A DNA stretch of 50,513 nucleotides from Dehalococcoidia bacterium (GTDB lineage: Bacteria > Chloroflexota > Dehalococcoidia > Lucifugimonadales > UBA3495): assembly GCA_022823505.1 (NCBI GenBank), contig JAJEIA010000082.1, positions 1 through 50,513 of the forward strand, in the 5' to 3' direction. A program made the translations under genes and the position numbers. The notes beneath the pieces were generated by a model. It had not been told where the DNA came from. It saw only the letters and a list, made by a program, of their open reading frames with translations, and ran no database searches. The stretch's first letter is position 1, and each line of letters opens with the position of its first letter. Shown here in pieces: positions 48,572 through 50,513 of the stretch.

Positions 48572-49780
48572 CTACCGCAGGGCCAGCATTCGCTCCAGGG
48601 CCACGATGGACTCCTGCTGCATCTGGTCGGGGACGGTGATGCGGTTGACCACCTCGCCGGCGACCAGGCTCTCCAGCGTCCACAGCAGGTAGGCCGGGTG
48701 GATGCGGTACATGGTGGAGCAGGGGCAACTCACCGGGTCGAGGCAGAAGACCGTCTTGTCGGGATTGTGCATCGCCAGGCGGTTCACCAGGCTGATCTCG
48801 GTGCCGACCGCCCAGGCCGAGCCGGCCGGCGCCTCGTTGATGGTCTTGCGGATGAACTCGGTGGACCCGTTCAGATCAGCGGCGTCCACAGTCTCCATGG
48901 GGCACTCGGGATGCACCAGCACCGTCACGTCGGGGTAGCGCTGGCGGGCGGAATCGATCTGCTTGGTGGTGAAGCGGGTGTGCACTGAGCAGTGTCCCTG
49001 CCACAGCACCATCTTGGCGTTGCGCAGTTGCTCGGGCGTGTTGCCACCCATGGCCTTGAAGGGATTCCAGACCACCATCTCATCCAGCGGGATGCCCAGC
49101 TTCAGGGCGGTGTTCCGCCCCAGGTGCTGGTCGGGCAGGAACAGGACCCGGTCGGCCTCGCCGAAGGCCCATTCCAGCACGGCCGTGGCGTTGGACGAGG
49201 TGCATACCGCCCCGCCGTTGCGCCCGCAAAGGGCCTTGATGGCGGCCACGGAGTTCATGTAGGTGACGGGCAGGATGCCGCCGTGGTCGCCCAGAACGTC
49301 CTGCAGGTCCTCCCAGCCGTCCTCGACGTCCTGGATGGGCGCCATGTCGGCCATGGAGCAGCCGGCGGTAATATTGGGCAGGATCACCTGCTGGTGGTCG
49401 CCGGCCAGGATGCAGGCCGTCTCCGCCATGAAATGCACACCGCAGAAGATGATGAAGTCGGCCTCCGGATGGGACGCGGCTTCCTGGCTGAGCAGGAAGG
49501 AATCGCCCTGGAAGTCGGCGTACTTGATGATCTCCTCGCGCTGGTAGTGGTGGCCCAGGATGGTCACGCGGTCGCCCAGGGCGCGGCGGGCAATCCCGAT
49601 GCGCTCGTCCAGCTCGGCCGGGGAACACGCCAGGTACTCACCGGGGATCTTCTGCCAGCGGACGTTGATCGCCAGCTCCTCCGCCAGCGATTTGGCGGGC
49701 AGTTCGTCTTCCGGTTTGCAGAAGGCGGCGTGCTCTATTTCGGTGAGGGGAATTGTTGGTTGCCTGGTTTGCGTAACCAT
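48572..49780 (-). CDS. nadA: Quinolinate synthase
   Basis: A 402-residue NadA. It has GHHYQREEIIKYADFQGDSFLLSQEA, FCGVHFMAETACIL, the ITAGCSMADM block, HPECPMETV and the late CLDPVSCPCSTMYRI cysteine cluster that binds the 4Fe-4S centre. NadA condenses iminoaspartate with dihydroxyacetone phosphate to quinolinate, the first ring of NAD made de novo. ATG 49780 has GGAGG (plus 49789-49793); the upstream open frame is rejected. The gene follows miaB by 32 bp on the same strand, giving a miaB-nadA operon. nadB and nadC are not in the window. Confidence 0.95.
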   Translation of the reverse strand: MVTQTRQPTIPLTEIEHAAFCKPEDELPAKSLAEELAINVRWQKIPGEYLACSPAELDERIGIARRALGDRVTILGHHYQREEIIKYADFQGDSFLLSQEAASHPEADFIIFCGVHFMAETACILAGDHQQVILPNITAGCSMADMAPIQDVEDGWEDLQDVLGDHGGILPVTYMNSVAAIKALCGRNGGAVCTSSNATAVLEWAFGEADRVLFLPDQHLGRNTALKLGIPLDEMVVWNPFKAMGGNTPEQLRNAKMVLWQGHCSVHTRFTTKQIDSARQRYPDVTVLVHPECPMETVDAADLNGSTEFIRKTINEAPAGSAWAVGTEISLVNRLAMHNPDKTVFCLDPVSCPCSTMYRIHPAYLLWTLESLVAGEVVNRITVPDQMQQESIVALERMLALR

Positions 49781-49812
49781 AAAAGCCGCCTCCTTAAAGC
49801 AAAAAAGCGGTA

Positions 49813-50513
49813 CTACGCCAGCACGCCGGCCAAAGACCATGGCCCGGTGCGTGTGATCCGAACGTCCACCAACTGACCCGTCAGGTCCGGCTCGGCGGCG
49901 CAATCGGCGATCTCCGGGAGGTCGAAATAGACGAGCTTGTTGCCGCGCGTCCGGCCGGTCCAGCTGCCGCGTTTGCGGTTCTCCGCCAGCACCTGCACCG
50001 TGTCGTGAAGGTATGTGGAGTTGATGCCGGTGAGGATGCCCTCCTGCAGCGTTTCCAGACCCTTGAGTCGACGCTGCTTTTCCTCCTGGGAAACATCATC
50101 GTCCATGGTGCGCGCGGCGATGGTGCCGGGCCGGGTGGAATAAGCCGCTCCATGCACTTTGTCGAACCGCAGGTCATCCACCAGCCGCAGCGTGTTCTCG
50201 TACTGCTCCTCGGTTTCGCCGGGGAAGCCCACGATGATGTCGGTGCTGATGGTGACGTCGGGGATGGTGTCGCGGATCTCGCTGATGATGTCGCGGTACT
50301 CCGCAGTGGTGTAGGGCCGTCGCATGCGCTTCAGCACGTCATCGTCGCCCGCCTGCACCGGCAGGTTGATGTGCTCGCACACCTTGGGCAGATCCGCCAC
50401 GGACTGGATGATGCGGCTGCTCATGTACGACGGGTGCGAGGTGAGGAACCTGATGCGGTCCAGCCCGTCAATGTCGTTCAGCCTGTTGAACAGGTCGGCC
50501 AGGTCGTCGCCCT
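49813..50513 (-). CDS. miaB: tRNA-2-methylthio-N6-dimethylallyladenosine synthase, C-terminal part (cut by window edge)
   Basis: The frame is open to the window end, so only the last 233 residues are present. They show IRFLTSHPSYMS, the radical-SAM core INLPVQAGDDDVLKRMRRPYT and IISTDIIVGFPGETEEQYENTL, then the C-terminal TRAM domain ending in DVRITRTGPWSLAGVLA. MiaB adds a methylthio group to the i6A37 base of tRNAs with two 4Fe-4S clusters; its N-terminal domain lies beyond the window. Close relatives with similar C-termini (other methylthiotransferases) cannot be fully excluded. Confidence 0.88.
   Translation of the reverse strand, partial: GDDLADLFNRLNDIDGLDRIRFLTSHPSYMSSRIIQSVADLPKVCEHINLPVQAGDDDVLKRMRRPYTTAEYRDIISEIRDTIPDVTISTDIIVGFPGETEEQYENTLRLVDDLRFDKVHGAAYSTRPGTIAARTMDDDVSQEEKQRRLKGLETLQEGILTGINSTYLHDTVQVLAENRKRGSWTGRTRGNKLVYFDLPEIADCAAEPDLTGQLVDVRITRTGPWSLAGVLA

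Noticed and set aside
1-50513. tRNA, rRNA or riboswitch genes
   Set aside because: No cloverleaf, rRNA block or known riboswitch core was seen in the gaps; small RNAs without such marks would be missed by eye.

Overview
The window is GC-rich, gene-dense bacterial chromosome. The best guess is a Chloroflexota bacterium of the SAR202/Dehalococcoidia kind. This is an inference from gene content and protein style: lipoproteins with long Pro/Thr/Ala linkers, LLM-type flavin monooxygenases, duplicated SMP-30 proteins, Uma2 nucleases, PIN toxins, retropepsin-like proteases, and peptide ABC transporters kept as SBP-permease-permease units. No rRNA, tRNA, CRISPR array, transposase or phage module was seen. 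Several promoters look like ordinary sigma70 sites (TTGAC-N17-TANNAT type).

Layout. 1-2.6 kb: MetE-like methyltransferase, then OsmC and a tandem rhodanese that overlap. 2.6-3.45 kb: the longest gene-free stretch. 3.45-6.5 kb: a membrane-anchored surface protein with a DUF4114-like head and a Pro/Thr stalk, an enoyl-CoA hydratase and a Uma2 nuclease. 6.5-10.8 kb: two nitroreductases, an SMP-30 propeller, a split TPP decarboxylase (ComD/ComE-like) and a DUF3800 protein that ends inside a strong terminator. 11-15.8 kb: a 2-oxoacid dehydrogenase operon (E1 alpha, a small membrane protein, E1 beta, lipoyl-bearing E2) ending in overlapping lipB; no E3 gene is present. 15.8-24 kb: a McrC-like remnant, a membrane protein, an FAH-family enzyme, a zinc-ribbon membrane protein, a sodium:solute symporter, an unknown gene, a six-Asp-box propeller, a second SMP-30 protein and two tandem retropepsins.

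24.1-32.3 kb: two tandem minus-strand peptide-transport operons of the same order (substrate-binding lipoprotein, DppB, DppC). Each has a consensus promoter in front and a hairpin between the lipoprotein gene and the first permease. Neither has an ATPase gene. 32.7-39.9 kb: a second enoyl-CoA hydratase, TlyA, a large RND exporter preceded by three 17-bp tandem repeats, a PaREP1-like protein, a small alpha/beta-barrel protein, a CinA C-domain protein with an altered active-site motif, and two tandem paralogous small proteins. 40-45.2 kb: an LLM monooxygenase, a penicillin-acylase-family hydrolase, an orphan DNA methyltransferase and a DUF104-PIN toxin-antitoxin pair. 45.2-50.5 kb: a ComB-like phosphatase, an NHL propeller, a HemQ/chlorite-dismutase-family protein, a second Uma2 protein, and the miaB-nadA operon (miaB cut by the window edge).

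Three themes stand out. Local duplication: transporter operons, retropepsins, small coil proteins, SMP-30 pair. Soluble beta-propellers without visible export signals: four genes. A family of short intergenic palindromes with GGGGCG...CGCCCC arms. No single locus is a clear new multi-gene system. The best leads are the small-protein family (39.4-39.9 kb, perhaps also 12.2 kb), the intercistronic hairpins and the repeat array before the RND pump.
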